Below, piece after piece: positions 45,381 through 54,684 of a DNA stretch of 64,000 nucleotides (its first letter is position 1; each line of letters opens with the position of its first letter). A model generated the notes under the pieces. That model was not told the origin of the DNA. It saw only the letters and a program-made list of their open reading frames with translations, and did not search any database. The stretch is from Synechococcus sp. PCC 7335 (GTDB lineage: Bacteria > Cyanobacteriota > Cyanobacteriia > Phormidesmidales > Phormidesmidaceae). Made by a program: the position numbers and the translations under genes. The stretch spans positions 4,271,987-4,335,986 of the forward strand of contig NZ_DS989904.1 in NCBI RefSeq assembly GCF_000155595.1, read 5' to 3'.

Positions 45381-47936
45381 ATGCCCAAACCCGTTTCAAA
45401 CTCTGAGCGTTTAAAGTCTGCTCAAAAGTCTTCGAGGAAAGCGAGGCGATCGCTATCAACTGATCGGCCCACAGCTACTTTAACCATCCAGGAGCGGCTA
45501 ATTACCTGGCCACATCAGTTGACGGAAAAGCACTGGCGACTGGGGGCTTCTGCGCTACTTACAGCGATCGCGGCAGGGGCAATTGGACTGAATCTAGGCA
45601 TTGTCAATCTATGGGAAAGGCAGGTTCAAAGTCTCTTTTTTGAGCTGCGGGGCCCCATAGAGGCACCTGAAGATATCGTAATCCTAGCAATTGATAAAGA
45701 GTCTCTATCTCAAGGACAGCACTACCGAGTTAACCCCGAGCGGTATGAAGAGTTGAGTGTGATTGAGTCTTGGCCGTGGCGACGTGAGGCCTACGCAAAG
45801 GTGATTTCACGGCTGATGGAAGCGGGGGCCTTGTCCGTATCTTTGGATATATTGTTTACAACCCCAAGTAGCTATGGTAAGACCGACGACGATGTATTCA
45901 CGAACGCGCTAAAACGCTATGGCGATCGCATCGTTCTAGCTGCTGACTACAGCAGGACCTATCTTGACCAAGGGACTATTTATAGTGCAGCGCTACCCCT
46001 TCAGCAGTTTCGAAACGCAGGTATCCGTCTAGGGTCTATCAACTTTCCTAAAGAGCCCAACGATCAAATTCACCAGTTAGGTCAAGCCTTTTTGGCAGCG
46101 CAGGCCCTAGAAAACACTGAAAGCGCTTTTAAAGAGATTTCTTCTGCGACCTTCGATGATTTTTTTGAACCTCAGCCATTAAGTTTTGCCCAGGCAACGC
46201 TAGCTGCTGCTAGAAGACCTTACGCCCAAACGCAAGTAAGCAAGCCCGATAATCACTCCAATAGTTACTTAGCAAGCGAGCAGAAAAAAAGACAGCAAGA
46301 AAATATTTTCTTCTACGGTCCAGGCAAGACATTTGAGCAGATCCCCTTTTGGTATGTCTTGGATAGCAATCTCTGGCGCAGCTATCTAGACTCGGGTGAT
46401 TACTTTAAAAATAAGATGGTCATCATTGGAACTACCGCTCCTGAGCGCCGAGACTTTCACAAGGCCCCTTTTGCGGGAAGTCTGCTATACCCGACTGAGA
46501 TGGCTGGGGTAGAGATTTTAGCAAATACTGTTGCGACCTTAGACCAGACGCTCTCACCCACCCGACTAGTCAAAAGCTCTACTGCGAACGCCTTGGCAGT
46601 ACTTGCTTTAGGCATGGGTGTGGGTATGCTCTTTCATCAGACCAAACGTCACTCTCAGCGAGCGTTAGTGACGATAGGTAGTATAGCTGTATGGGGTGGA
46701 ATCAGCTATGCCGCCTTCACAGGTGCTCAGGTGATACTGATGACGGGTACGCCCATAGTGGCGATCGCTTCGATGGGCCTTGTCAACTTTGGTATTGGCT
46801 TTACCGGAGATCGATTTAAGCGTAACAAGCTGCGTACAACGCTTGCTCGATATGCTACGTCTCCACTGGTACAAGAGATCATTAGTGAACAGGACGATCT
46901 TCAAGATCTACTCGCTGATGTCCATACAGAATTAATCGGTACCTTATTGTGCAATCGCTACAGCATCTCAGCTGTGCTTGGATCGGGTGGCTTCGGGGAG
47001 ACTTATCTAGCTCAAGATACCCTACGCCCTGGCTATCCGGTCTGCGTTGTCAAACAGCTAAAGATTGTCAGTGATAACCCCAAAGCTCATCAGCTTGCTA
47101 GCCGTCTATTCGCCGCCGAAGCCTCAGTTCTAGAACGTCTCGGTACACACAGTCAAATTCCTCGGCTACTTGCCTATTTTGAAGTCAATCAGGTCTTTTA
47201 TCTTGTTCAAGAAATGATAGAGGGCAAACTCTTACGCGATCTCCTCTCTAGCCGACGTCCGTTCCCTCAAAGAGCCGTCGTTACTATGCTACGTGATCTC
47301 TTATCTATTATTAGCTTTGTACATTCGCAAGGTGTCATCCATCGTGATATCAAACCGTCTAATATCATCCGCCGCCATAGTGACAAACGCTATGTCTTAA
47401 TTGACTTTGGCGCGGTCAAAACGATCTCTAATAGGATTTCTGAAGATAAGACTAGTGCGACTTCGACTGTTGGCATCGGTACTCAAGGCTATATGCCTAG
47501 CGAACAGTCAGCTGGAATGCCTACTGTCCGTAGCGATCTTTATGCGCTCGGCATCACAGCAATCGAAGCGCTAACTGGGCACCCCCCCAATGCGCTAAAA
47601 CGCAGTGAAGATGGCGAAGTCATCTGGTCGCATACTGTAAACGACATTTCACCAGAAGTATGTAGGATTATCAATCGAATGGTGCGCTATGACTTCAACA
47701 AACGCTACGAATCTAGCGATCAGTGTCTAGCTGACCTCAATCAGCTGAATATGGATCAGCTTGTAGATGATGTTGTTATCAACGAAAGCGACTTTGGACA
47801 AGCATCCGAGTCTATTTATGGGCAGGGCAGTCAACCTGGCGCGATCGCTCTCAGCTCAGAGCTAGACGAAACTCAGATTCTTCCCGAAGATTGGCTCAAC
47901 AATACTGAAACGAAGCCAGAAGATACCGAGATATAA
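45381..47936 (+). CDS. CHASE2-domain serine/threonine protein kinase
   Basis: This 851-residue membrane receptor kinase has an N-terminal cytosolic basic tail (1-55), a transmembrane helix (about 56-75), an extracytoplasmic CHASE2 sensor (about 85-390, with DIVILAIDKESL and KMVIIGTTAPERRDF), three transmembrane helices (about 400-480), and a cytosolic Hanks-type kinase (about 535-795) with GSGGFGETYLA, the VVKQL Lys, VIHRDIKPSNII and LIDFGAVK. The kinase motifs are complete, so it should be active. The next gene, convergent, encodes a FecR-domain protein; CHASE2 and FecR genes are often neighbours in cyanobacteria, suggesting that the FecR protein acts with this sensor. ATG at 45381. Confidence 0.95.
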   Translation: MPKPVSNSERLKSAQKSSRKARRSLSTDRPTATLTIQERLITWPHQLTEKHWRLGASALLTAIAAGAIGLNLGIVNLWERQVQSLFFELRGPIEAPEDIVILAIDKESLSQGQHYRVNPERYEELSVIESWPWRREAYAKVISRLMEAGALSVSLDILFTTPSSYGKTDDDVFTNALKRYGDRIVLAADYSRTYLDQGTIYSAALPLQQFRNAGIRLGSINFPKEPNDQIHQLGQAFLAAQALENTESAFKEISSATFDDFFEPQPLSFAQATLAAARRPYAQTQVSKPDNHSNSYLASEQKKRQQENIFFYGPGKTFEQIPFWYVLDSNLWRSYLDSGDYFKNKMVIIGTTAPERRDFHKAPFAGSLLYPTEMAGVEILANTVATLDQTLSPTRLVKSSTANALAVLALGMGVGMLFHQTKRHSQRALVTIGSIAVWGGISYAAFTGAQVILMTGTPIVAIASMGLVNFGIGFTGDRFKRNKLRTTLARYATSPLVQEIISEQDDLQDLLADVHTELIGTLLCNRYSISAVLGSGGFGETYLAQDTLRPGYPVCVVKQLKIVSDNPKAHQLASRLFAAEASVLERLGTHSQIPRLLAYFEVNQVFYLVQEMIEGKLLRDLLSSRRPFPQRAVVTMLRDLLSIISFVHSQGVIHRDIKPSNIIRRHSDKRYVLIDFGAVKTISNRISEDKTSATSTVGIGTQGYMPSEQSAGMPTVRSDLYALGITAIEALTGHPPNALKRSEDGEVIWSHTVNDISPEVCRIINRMVRYDFNKRYESSDQCLADLNQLNMDQLVDDVVINESDFGQASESIYGQGSQPGAIALSSELDETQILPEDWLNNTETKPEDTEI

Positions 47937-47951
47937 CGCTGATATAACGCT
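47930..47951. repeat. 11-bp tandem duplication over the CHASE2 kinase stop
   Basis: GATATAACGCT occurs at 47930-47940 and 47941-47951. The first copy holds the TAA stop of the kinase gene (47934-47936). Confidence 0.92.
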
Positions 47952-47975
47952 TGGGCTAGCTCACCTCAAACTAAT

Positions 47976-50264
47976 TTACGGTGACGGATTCACCACGCCA
48001 TTGCTCATCTGCTCACCCGGACCCGAGGGAACAGGTGGCTCCACAGGAACAGGTGGTTCAACAGGAGTCGGTGGCTCCACAGGACCAGGTGGTTCAACAG
48101 GTGGTTCAACAGGAGTTGGTGGCTCCACAGGACCAGGTGGCTCTACGGGTAGTTCAACAGGAACAGGTGGCTCTACGGGTGGTTCAACAGGACCAGGTGG
48201 CTCTACGGGTGGTTCAACAGGAACGGGTGGTTCAACAGGAACAGGTGGTTCAACAGGAACAGGTGGCTCTACAGGTGGTTCAACAGGTGGCTCTACAGGA
48301 ACAGGTGGCTCTACAGGTGGCTCTACAGGAACAGGTGGCTCTACAGGTGCGGGTGGTTCAACAGGTGGCTCTACAGGAACAGGTGGCTCTACAGGTGCGG
48401 GTGGTTCAACAGGTGGCTCTACAGGAGTCGGTGGTTCAATAGGAACGGGTGGTTCAATAGGAACGGGTGGTTCAATAGGCGCGGGCGGCTCTACAGGCGG
48501 CTCTACAGGAACGGGTGGCTCTACAGGAACACCTGGGTCCATGACGGGTACGATAATCTCAATTTGGTCTGTCGGTGACAGTATCTCAATCGGCGGTTCT
48601 TCAGCGGCAGGCGTTATGTCTATGATATTGATAGGTGCCGGCGTGACTGCATCTGGTGCGATAGTATCCGGACTATCTACTGTCGGATTTTCTATATCAG
48701 TGGTAGGGAGTGTCGAATCCTCAGTAGTCGGAACAGCGTTGAGACTATCAACCGATTCTGGACTAGTGTCTGTACTTACACTGCTGTCTAAGTCACCAGT
48801 GAGGTTACCATTGAGTTCGTCAGCACTACTGCTGGTATTGCTGTCAGTTTCTACTGTGTCTTCTATCAAGTTTTCTGTGACTGCTGAGTCATTCGTTGCA
48901 GGCGAATTGTCTTCGATGGTTGGCGCTACTCCACCTTCTACTCCACTATCTAAGTCGCTATCAGTCGAGGCTTCTACATCAGCAGAGCGATCGCTGTTGT
49001 TGCCTACCGCTGACGAGCTACTTTCAGCGTCTTCCGTTGCATCTGCGGTGTTGGGCTGTAAGGAACTATCCGCTTCGAAATCTTGTGAGCTGCTTAGCTC
49101 ACCGGTATCTCCTTCTAAGTATTGCTGAACTGTCTCATTGATCTCTAAGTCATGCACTTCTACGCCATCTGCCTCTAGCTCTAGCTCCAACTCAAGGTCT
49201 TGGGCTACTTGCATTTCCAACTCTTCTGAAGTGTCCAGTATTTCTTGATCAGTAGTGCCATTGCCCACCGTTGCTATATCTGTGCTTTCCACAGACGTGT
49301 CGGAACCCTCAGAAGTATCTGAGATAGTGCCTTCTACGGAATCAGGTTCTGCGGCGCCGTTAGTAGTGACGGGTGTCGATTGTTGAGAATCTGCTGCTGT
49401 GGGTTCAACGGTAGCTGGCTTGGGAACAACTTCTGCTGGTGGAGCTGGTCTGCTAAAGGAATCGGGGTTTTCGATAATACCGTTGCCATTAAGCGGACGT
49501 TGATTTGACAGTGCCTCCCTAATTTCCTGGCGAACGCCTTCTAAAGGATCATTTGCCTCCAAAGAACTACCTGGCTGAGAAGGTGCTGGTAGGTAGTCAA
49601 GACCTTCTGCTAGGCCACTAGTCTGCCAGAACAACTCACCGTCAAACTGATAGACCTGAGTGATTCGATCACCTTCGACCACACCGATCTCATGCGAGCG
49701 TAACGCCTGCTGCTCACTTCCGTCTTCGTTGAACAGAATCATCGGCCCGTTGGGGTTATCTGTCAGCGCACCGACGATTGTCGTTTCCGTCTCTGGTATG
49801 TAGCGTACAAACAGCGCGGAGCCTTGAATGCCTGTCACTGCATTAGGCGTTTGAACAGTGCTACGGCCTCTGCCTGGGGGAATCAACAGCAAAATGGTGC
49901 CATTACTTAGCTGGAAGTTACGAGTGCTTGGAGTAAATCGAAAGGTAGCCCTTTCTCCAATGCGTGCTAAAGAGTCGTCGTTGAAACGTAGCTCAGCGCG
50001 CGATGCTCTAGCGGTCCTTAGAGCATCACCGATGCTTAGGACATCAGCAATTCTTGCACGCCGACTTCTTTGCTCTCTAGGAACAAGCTGTACTCGGTTG
50101 CTCAAGAAATCTACCCTTGCCCACTCAAGCTCCTCAGGCTCTGCAACAGCCGCACAAGGTAGGAGGACAAGACTAGCTAAGGCGAGCCCTATAGACAAAG
50201 TCCACGAGAAGATAGAGCGATCGCGCTTCAGGTTAGGATGATTTGTCAACTGCTTATCACACAT
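47976..50264 (-). CDS. Exported FecR-domain protein with long Pro-rich repeat tail
   Basis: This 762-residue protein has a Sec signal peptide (SIGLALASLVLLPCAAVA). A FecR-like beta domain follows at residues 45-200 (VDFLSNRVQLVPREQ, IGDALRTARASRAELRFND, GTILLLIPPGRGRSTVQTPN, AVTGIQGSALFVRY). Then comes an acidic Ser/Thr-rich linker of some 330 residues, then about 170 residues built from PVEPP/PVEPPVPVEPP units. It is a periplasmic or wall-spanning protein. FecR domains sense or relay signals in iron-uptake systems but also occur with CHASE2 sensors in cyanobacteria, as here. The Pro-rich tail could span the peptidoglycan. The ATG at 50264 has no strong ribosome-binding site. Confidence 0.9.
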   Translation of the reverse strand: MCDKQLTNHPNLKRDRSIFSWTLSIGLALASLVLLPCAAVAEPEELEWARVDFLSNRVQLVPREQRSRRARIADVLSIGDALRTARASRAELRFNDDSLARIGERATFRFTPSTRNFQLSNGTILLLIPPGRGRSTVQTPNAVTGIQGSALFVRYIPETETTIVGALTDNPNGPMILFNEDGSEQQALRSHEIGVVEGDRITQVYQFDGELFWQTSGLAEGLDYLPAPSQPGSSLEANDPLEGVRQEIREALSNQRPLNGNGIIENPDSFSRPAPPAEVVPKPATVEPTAADSQQSTPVTTNGAAEPDSVEGTISDTSEGSDTSVESTDIATVGNGTTDQEILDTSEELEMQVAQDLELELELEADGVEVHDLEINETVQQYLEGDTGELSSSQDFEADSSLQPNTADATEDAESSSSAVGNNSDRSADVEASTDSDLDSGVEGGVAPTIEDNSPATNDSAVTENLIEDTVETDSNTSSSADELNGNLTGDLDSSVSTDTSPESVDSLNAVPTTEDSTLPTTDIENPTVDSPDTIAPDAVTPAPINIIDITPAAEEPPIEILSPTDQIEIIVPVMDPGVPVEPPVPVEPPVEPPAPIEPPVPIEPPVPIEPPTPVEPPVEPPAPVEPPVPVEPPVEPPAPVEPPVPVEPPVEPPVPVEPPVEPPVEPPVPVEPPVPVEPPVPVEPPVEPPGPVEPPVEPPVPVELPVEPPGPVEPPTPVEPPVEPPGPVEPPTPVEPPVPVEPPVPSGPGEQMSNGVVNPSP
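48028..48535. repeat. Pro-rich coding repeat tract
   Basis: Some 30 copies of a short unit (GGTGGCTCCACAGGA and variants of 15 and 18 bases) occur inside the FecR-domain gene and encode PVEPP or PVEPPV units on the minus strand. Unit order is irregular and many copies are identical, which points to repeated slippage or unequal exchange. The opposite strand is open and would read GGSTG repeats. Confidence 0.95.
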
Positions 50265-50673
50265 AGACGATGTATGGAGGAAATCCCACTGAAAAGTTCT
50301 GCTGATCTGCCCTTACCCTGTTCTTCTCTTACTCTATATTTAATGCTTTGCGTCGGCGCTTTAAGCGTTAGTAATTCCATATACTCTATTTTGAAACCTA
50401 ATCAACGCGATTGAGAGCTGTTTAAACTAGACTTGTTCAAATCATGATTATTTGTTCAAACAAGATGAAGTTAGTTGAGAAAAACTGGCAAAAATTCAAT
50501 TTCACTACGTTTTCTGCTGGATAGAGACTTCTGTATACGGATATAGATAGTGTAAGTTAATTTACACGTGTAGATTAGGCTGATTAACTACGGCCTATAT
50601 GTCCTAGTCTAGAATTTGTGTGTTTTTGGTTCGAGGAGAACACACGGGTTTTGCCCCTTCAGGTTAATTGTCT
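50265..50673. other. Divergent promoter region with paired elements
   Basis: This region of about 409 bp lies between the FecR gene (minus) and the barrel-like gene (plus). It contains a direct repeat TTGTTCAAA at 50433-50441 and 50452-50460 (centre spacing 19 bp, near two helical turns) and an inverted repeat at 50550-50567. No ORF was found. Confidence 0.55.
50550..50567. promoter_or_regulatory. Operator-like inverted repeat GTGTAA-N6-TTACAC
   Basis: GTGTAA (50550-50555) and TTACAC (50562-50567) form perfect 6-bp arms with a 6-bp spacer, about 105 bp before the barrel-like gene. The form resembles the CRP-type site TGTGA-N6-TCACA with one change per half-site. A binding protein is inferred, not shown. 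Confidence 0.4.
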
Positions 50674-52182
50674 ATGCAGAACCGGGCTTTGTATGCTTGC
50701 CAGCGGGTTCTCACACTAAGTATCAGTATAGGCGGTGTGCTGAATGTATTATCCGTATCTGCTCTCTCACAAATAGGTACTGAGGGCCGAGTAGGCACTG
50801 AGGCAATAGGAACAGGCGGTAGTGAAACTGCTAATTGGGCAATCCAATCCGAGCAGGTATGGCAACCACAATCGTCACCAACCCAGACACCACCTGCTCT
50901 ACCTAATGCTCAGACTAATACGCAGGCAAAATCTACACCTAGTTCTATCAGCTCGGCGATCGCTGTCGAAGAAACGGTGGTCGAAGGCACTCTCCCTCAG
51001 CTATCCGCTTCTTCCTGTCAGCGAGCTGCCTGTCTGATAGAAAGTGAGCTTGCAGCTCAGCTAGTTACTCAAAGAAACTTGACAGAACTAGAAGCGCTGC
51101 TAGAAGAATCAGCCAGGGATCAGCCGCGACTAGAAGAAACGTCTGCAGAGGAAGCTCTACCGGGAGTGGAACTACCCACAAAATCATCGACTTCCGCTGT
51201 CACTACACAACAGGCTGAAGCGATCGCACTAGAAACAACATTCTTAGATACGGTTACTTCAAAAAAGATGGCTCTCCTAGAGTCAGCAGCGCCGGTCAGC
51301 ACTTCAGATAGAACCAGTTTTCCTTTTGATACCGCTAGTGAGGACCTTGTAGCACAAACGGATCGGGTTCTAGACGACGATTTAGGAACGCTACGGCTAC
51401 AGCAAACGCGATCACGTGAAGATGAAGACCTAGGTGTCCTACGACTCTTGCAGACGACTCAGGCACCACCGCCCCCTCCCAATCCCAAACTACCGATTGC
51501 TTTCCTCGGCGGGCGCTTGGGATTTTTGAATACAGACAATGCGTTTCGGACTGAAACTGCGATAGAAGAGCAAATTTATCAGAGCGGACTGACGCTATAT
51601 CTGTTTCCAAGGCTTTCAGAAAACACAAATTTATACGCGATCGCAGGAACGAGTCTCGCCCGATATGAAATTGATTACAACGAAGTAGAAGTACAAGCTG
51701 GCATACGGCATCGCCTGTTTCGTAGAACATTTGTACAAGTTGGCTGGCGTAACCAAAAGCTATATACCCCAGGCTATCGAGAAAGGCTTCTGGGTGTAAA
51801 TTACTTAGACGCTATGGTCAGCCACCGCAGAATTTTAAGTAAGAGAGCATGGGTAGACGGTTTCTACCAGCTACGGCTTGGCTTTGCCGATCCGGCTAAC
51901 GCTAGCCGACTTCGGCAAACACTCATCTCCTCTGTGAACTATGCACCAACTCCAAATCTTCGTACTAGCTTGCTATACCAGCTAGAATTTGACGACTATC
52001 TTCAAATTGACCGTTTCGACATATCTCACCAGTTTTTAGGCGTCATTAGCTATAACATCACGCCCGAAAGCAGGCTCAGCCTATTTGGCGGTACCCGCTT
52101 AGGCAACTCCTCTGCACCAAGAGTAAATTTGGATGATATTTTCTACGGTGCTGGACTAAATGTGAATATACCGCTGTTTTGA
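50674..52182 (+). CDS. Probable outer-membrane beta-barrel protein
   Basis: This 502-residue protein has a signal peptide (residues 1-30), a low-complexity Ser/Thr/Gln/Glu-rich region (30-265) with two Cys (CQRAACL), an APPPPPNP hinge, and a C-terminal part of about 230 residues made of alternating beta strands (LGGRLGFLNTDNAF, GLTLYLFPRLSENT, HRLFRRTFVQVGWR, ISYNITPESRLSLFGG), ending in NVNIPLF with a terminal aromatic typical of outer-membrane proteins. About 10-12 strands fit a small barrel. The family is unknown. The ATG at 50674 was chosen. Divergence from the FecR gene and nearness to the CHASE2 kinase suggest one envelope system. Confidence 0.82.
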   Translation: MQNRALYACQRVLTLSISIGGVLNVLSVSALSQIGTEGRVGTEAIGTGGSETANWAIQSEQVWQPQSSPTQTPPALPNAQTNTQAKSTPSSISSAIAVEETVVEGTLPQLSASSCQRAACLIESELAAQLVTQRNLTELEALLEESARDQPRLEETSAEEALPGVELPTKSSTSAVTTQQAEAIALETTFLDTVTSKKMALLESAAPVSTSDRTSFPFDTASEDLVAQTDRVLDDDLGTLRLQQTRSREDEDLGVLRLLQTTQAPPPPPNPKLPIAFLGGRLGFLNTDNAFRTETAIEEQIYQSGLTLYLFPRLSENTNLYAIAGTSLARYEIDYNEVEVQAGIRHRLFRRTFVQVGWRNQKLYTPGYRERLLGVNYLDAMVSHRRILSKRAWVDGFYQLRLGFADPANASRLRQTLISSVNYAPTPNLRTSLLYQLEFDDYLQIDRFDISHQFLGVISYNITPESRLSLFGGTRLGNSSAPRVNLDDIFYGAGLNVNIPLF

Positions 52183-52244
52183 TAGCCCTATATTCTAGGT
52201 TATTCTAAGCCTCATCTCAAGCAGCTACGATTGAATTGCCTACA

Positions 52245-53315
52245 CTAAGCGCCGACTTTGGCCGCACTTGACTGTTTTACTGCAGACGCAAGCTGGTCTA
52301 ACATTGCGGCAGTTGTTTCAATGCTCACGCAGGCATCAGTGATACTTTGACCATAGTTCAGAGCCTTCAAATCTTTAGGAATAGGTTGATTGCCTGCGAT
52401 TAGATGGCTCTCGATCATGACGCCCATCAGGTGCTGTGAGCCAAGCCTTACTTGCTCAGCAATGTTCTCTAGCACAGTAACTTGGCGATTGTGATCTTTG
52501 TTAGCGTTAGCATGGCTACAATCAACCATGATGCGTGGATTTAGGTTTTGCTCAGCGAGCGTTTGGGCAGCGCTTTCTACATGGGCGCTTTCGTAGTTAG
52601 GGCCTTGTTTGCCACCTCTTAGAACCAAGTGGCCATCAGCGTTGCCTGTCGTAGAAACGATACTGGCATGGCCATCGCCGTTGATTCCAAGAAAATGGTG
52701 CGGCTGGCTAGCCGCTAGCATGGCATTAGAGGCCGCTTGCAAGCTGCCATCAGTGTTGTTTTTAAAACCGATAGGCATAGAAAGACCTGACGCCATTTCT
52801 CTGTGCGTTTGACTTTCAGTCGTCCGGGCACCGATAGCTGTCCAGGCAATCACATCGGCGATGTATTGTGGCGTGATGGGGTCTAGTAGCTCTGTAGCAG
52901 CCGGCAAACCCAGATCACAGAGATCAAGTAGCAGCTTTCGAGCTAATCGTAATCCTTCATTGATATCGTAGCTACCGTCTAGATGAGGATCGTTAATCAG
53001 ACCCTTCCAACCAATACTTGTCCGTGGCTTTTCAAAGTAGACTCGCATGACAATTTCCAGCTGGTCTGAAAATCTCTCTCTGAGCTTAATCAGCTTTTGC
53101 GCATAGTCATAGGCAGCGTCTACATCGTGCACAGAACAAGGACCGACAATCACCAGCAGGCGGTGATCTTCGTTGTGCATGATATTACGAATGCGATCAC
53201 GCGTTTCTGTGACTAAGGCAGCGGCCGTCTCAGTCAAAGGGAGCTTCGTAAGTAGTTGATTAGGAGCAAGCAAGGGACGATTTTCGACCACGTGAAGGTC
53301 TTGGGTCTTGTACAT
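52245..53315 (-). CDS. 3-deoxy-7-phosphoheptulonate (DAHP) synthase, class I
   Basis: This 356-residue cytosolic enzyme is the first step of the shikimate pathway, joining phosphoenolpyruvate and erythrose 4-phosphate. It has the family motifs LLVIVGPCSVHD, FEKPRTSIGWKGLINDP, LGLPAATELLDPI, AWTAIGARTTESQTHRE and IMVDCSHANANKDH (metal ligands Cys, His), at normal length. It resembles the aromatic-amino-acid-inhibited AroF/AroG/AroH group. The ATG at 53315 (MYKTQDLHVVENRPLL) was chosen; the longer reading to 53384 adds a hydrophobic run unlike the family. No other aro gene is nearby. Confidence 0.97.
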   Translation of the reverse strand: MYKTQDLHVVENRPLLAPNQLLTKLPLTETAAALVTETRDRIRNIMHNEDHRLLVIVGPCSVHDVDAAYDYAQKLIKLRERFSDQLEIVMRVYFEKPRTSIGWKGLINDPHLDGSYDINEGLRLARKLLLDLCDLGLPAATELLDPITPQYIADVIAWTAIGARTTESQTHREMASGLSMPIGFKNNTDGSLQAASNAMLAASQPHHFLGINGDGHASIVSTTGNADGHLVLRGGKQGPNYESAHVESAAQTLAEQNLNPRIMVDCSHANANKDHNRQVTVLENIAEQVRLGSQHLMGVMIESHLIAGNQPIPKDLKALNYGQSITDACVSIETTAAMLDQLASAVKQSSAAKVGA

Positions 53316-53412
53316 AGGTTGGGTATCTATCAATAGGTATGCGGCCGAATAATAGAGAAGACTTTCCCCATTGTGCCAGGTCACCGACCTATTGTGTGTC
53401 AGCGACTACACA

Positions 53413-53703
53413 TCAAAGCAACCTACTTATAAATTCTTCTAGAGAAATTTCCTTCTCAATATATTGTGGTGCTTGCGGCTGATAGGGCCCCTTTAACCTA
53501 TCTATATATGAGATATCAGCCTCCCTAGGCAACACAGGCACCTCTGGGTCGAAGTCGGTAGGACGCATCAGTGAACTAGAAAATCCTCTAAATATGATGA
53601 TTTCGTCCGTTTCTTGTTCGATTTGGGCGTGAACTACTAACACTTCCTGGGGATGCTGAAGCGTGTAGGTTTCCAATCGAGTAGCTATTGTATCTTGGCT
53701 CAT
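53413..53703 (-). CDS. Small conserved cyanobacterial protein (DUF7734-like)
   Basis: This 96-residue acidic cytosolic protein has motifs LETYTLQHPQEVLVV, EIIIFRGFSSSLMRPTDFDP and LPREADISYIDRLKGPY, which match my memory of a small family conserved in cyanobacteria and plants. No catalytic residue is evident, and the role is unknown. The ATG at 53703 was chosen over an upstream TTG. It is preceded, about 70 bp upstream on the same strand, by the DUF3177 gene, so the two could share a transcript. Confidence 0.72.
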   Translation of the reverse strand: MSQDTIATRLETYTLQHPQEVLVVHAQIEQETDEIIIFRGFSSSLMRPTDFDPEVPVLPREADISYIDRLKGPYQPQAPQYIEKEISLEEFISRLL

Positions 53704-53773
53704 CACTGCTTGGATCAAGGTTGCCCAGATCGCGATACTGCAAAAAGCAAACGTCGTTCAGGTAATGCACTAT

Positions 53774-54373
53774 CTATTGATTTAGTGCTGAGCGACCCTG
53801 ACGACCCAGTTTAACAAAGACGAAATAAGCTAGGTAGAGGCTATAGATTACTAGTCCGACGATACCCCAGAAACCTAGGAATCCCCTAGTCAGGCCGCTA
53901 TGTATATAGTCTTTGAAAAATAGTGAAGGCTCTAGCCAAGCCTGGCAAACAGTACTACTAAGCTGAGCGGCAGAAAATGCACAACGAATAAAAAGTATCT
54001 GTAAAATCCCACTTAGTACGCAGTAGGCTGAGATAGCCCAACGCCAGGCATTAAATCCTAGAATGAGCGATCGCTTGGGCTGTTCTCTGATTTCCTCATT
54101 AAGATCTGCCCAAAACCAAACGCTTAGAGGAATTAGAACCTTAGCTAATAGCGCTGTAATAAAGCTAATGCCCCAGCCTCCTATCATCAAGTAGACCGTA
54201 ATTGCCAACAGGCTAGCAACTCGCCAGTAGATTGTCATCAGCGAGCTAATCGCTTCTGATTTCTTTACCCACGACCAGATCAAGATAGTCAGTGGGACAA
54301 AGACAGTAACCAGCAGCGCTAATCGATAATCGGTCCAAACCAAAGGACGCACTGAGGCAGGGTTTATAAGCAC
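53774..54373 (-). CDS. DUF3177-family membrane protein
   Basis: This 199-residue protein has five or six hydrophobic helices and matches the cyanobacterial DUF3177 family: DYRLALLVTVFVPLTILIW, IYWRVASLLAITVYLMIGGW, VWFWADLNEEIREQP, NAWRWAISAYC and a C-terminal helix LVIYSLYLAYFVFVKLGRQGR. Two Cys in the C-terminal half are in positions I associate with the family. Its function is unknown; the family is nearly universal in cyanobacteria. The start is a GTG at 54373. Confidence 0.9.
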   Translation of the reverse strand: MLINPASVRPLVWTDYRLALLVTVFVPLTILIWSWVKKSEAISSLMTIYWRVASLLAITVYLMIGGWGISFITALLAKVLIPLSVWFWADLNEEIREQPKRSLILGFNAWRWAISAYCVLSGILQILFIRCAFSAAQLSSTVCQAWLEPSLFFKDYIHSGLTRGFLGFWGIVGLVIYSLYLAYFVFVKLGRQGRSALNQ

Positions 54374-54684
54374 GCGGCATGCAGGAATAAATAAGCATTA
54401 ATCAATGTAGCACTTGATGAACAGATGCAGCTCTGATCTGTCAAGCCATACTGGTATGAGCTATGTCGTTCTTTCATGACTCTGGGAATTGAAAGGCTGA
54501 AAGTAGTGAAACCTTGTACGAGTTGTTGGTTATTTGGTAACGGGTCTCCGCTATCTCAGCTATTCTCTTTTGAGAACCATCAACGAGCGATATAAGCAAC
54601 CCTCAATTTCATTAGCATTCATTAGCAAAAGTCACAGGAGAAACGATTGAGCGTTTGGTGAGCGCTTGGATAGTCAGAATCTTG
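54374..54684. other. Spacer with tandem duplication
   Basis: This 311 bp region lies between two minus-strand genes. TTCATTAGCA is duplicated at 54608-54617 and 54618-54627. The DUF3177 promoter should lie here. No RNA gene was recognised. Confidence 0.5.

Noticed and set aside
48001-49128. 375-codon plus-strand ORF with GGSTG repeats
   Set aside because: It is the antisense shadow of the Pro-rich repeat in the FecR-domain gene. The minus-strand frame has a signal peptide and a FecR domain, while the plus frame has no family feature or ribosome-binding site.
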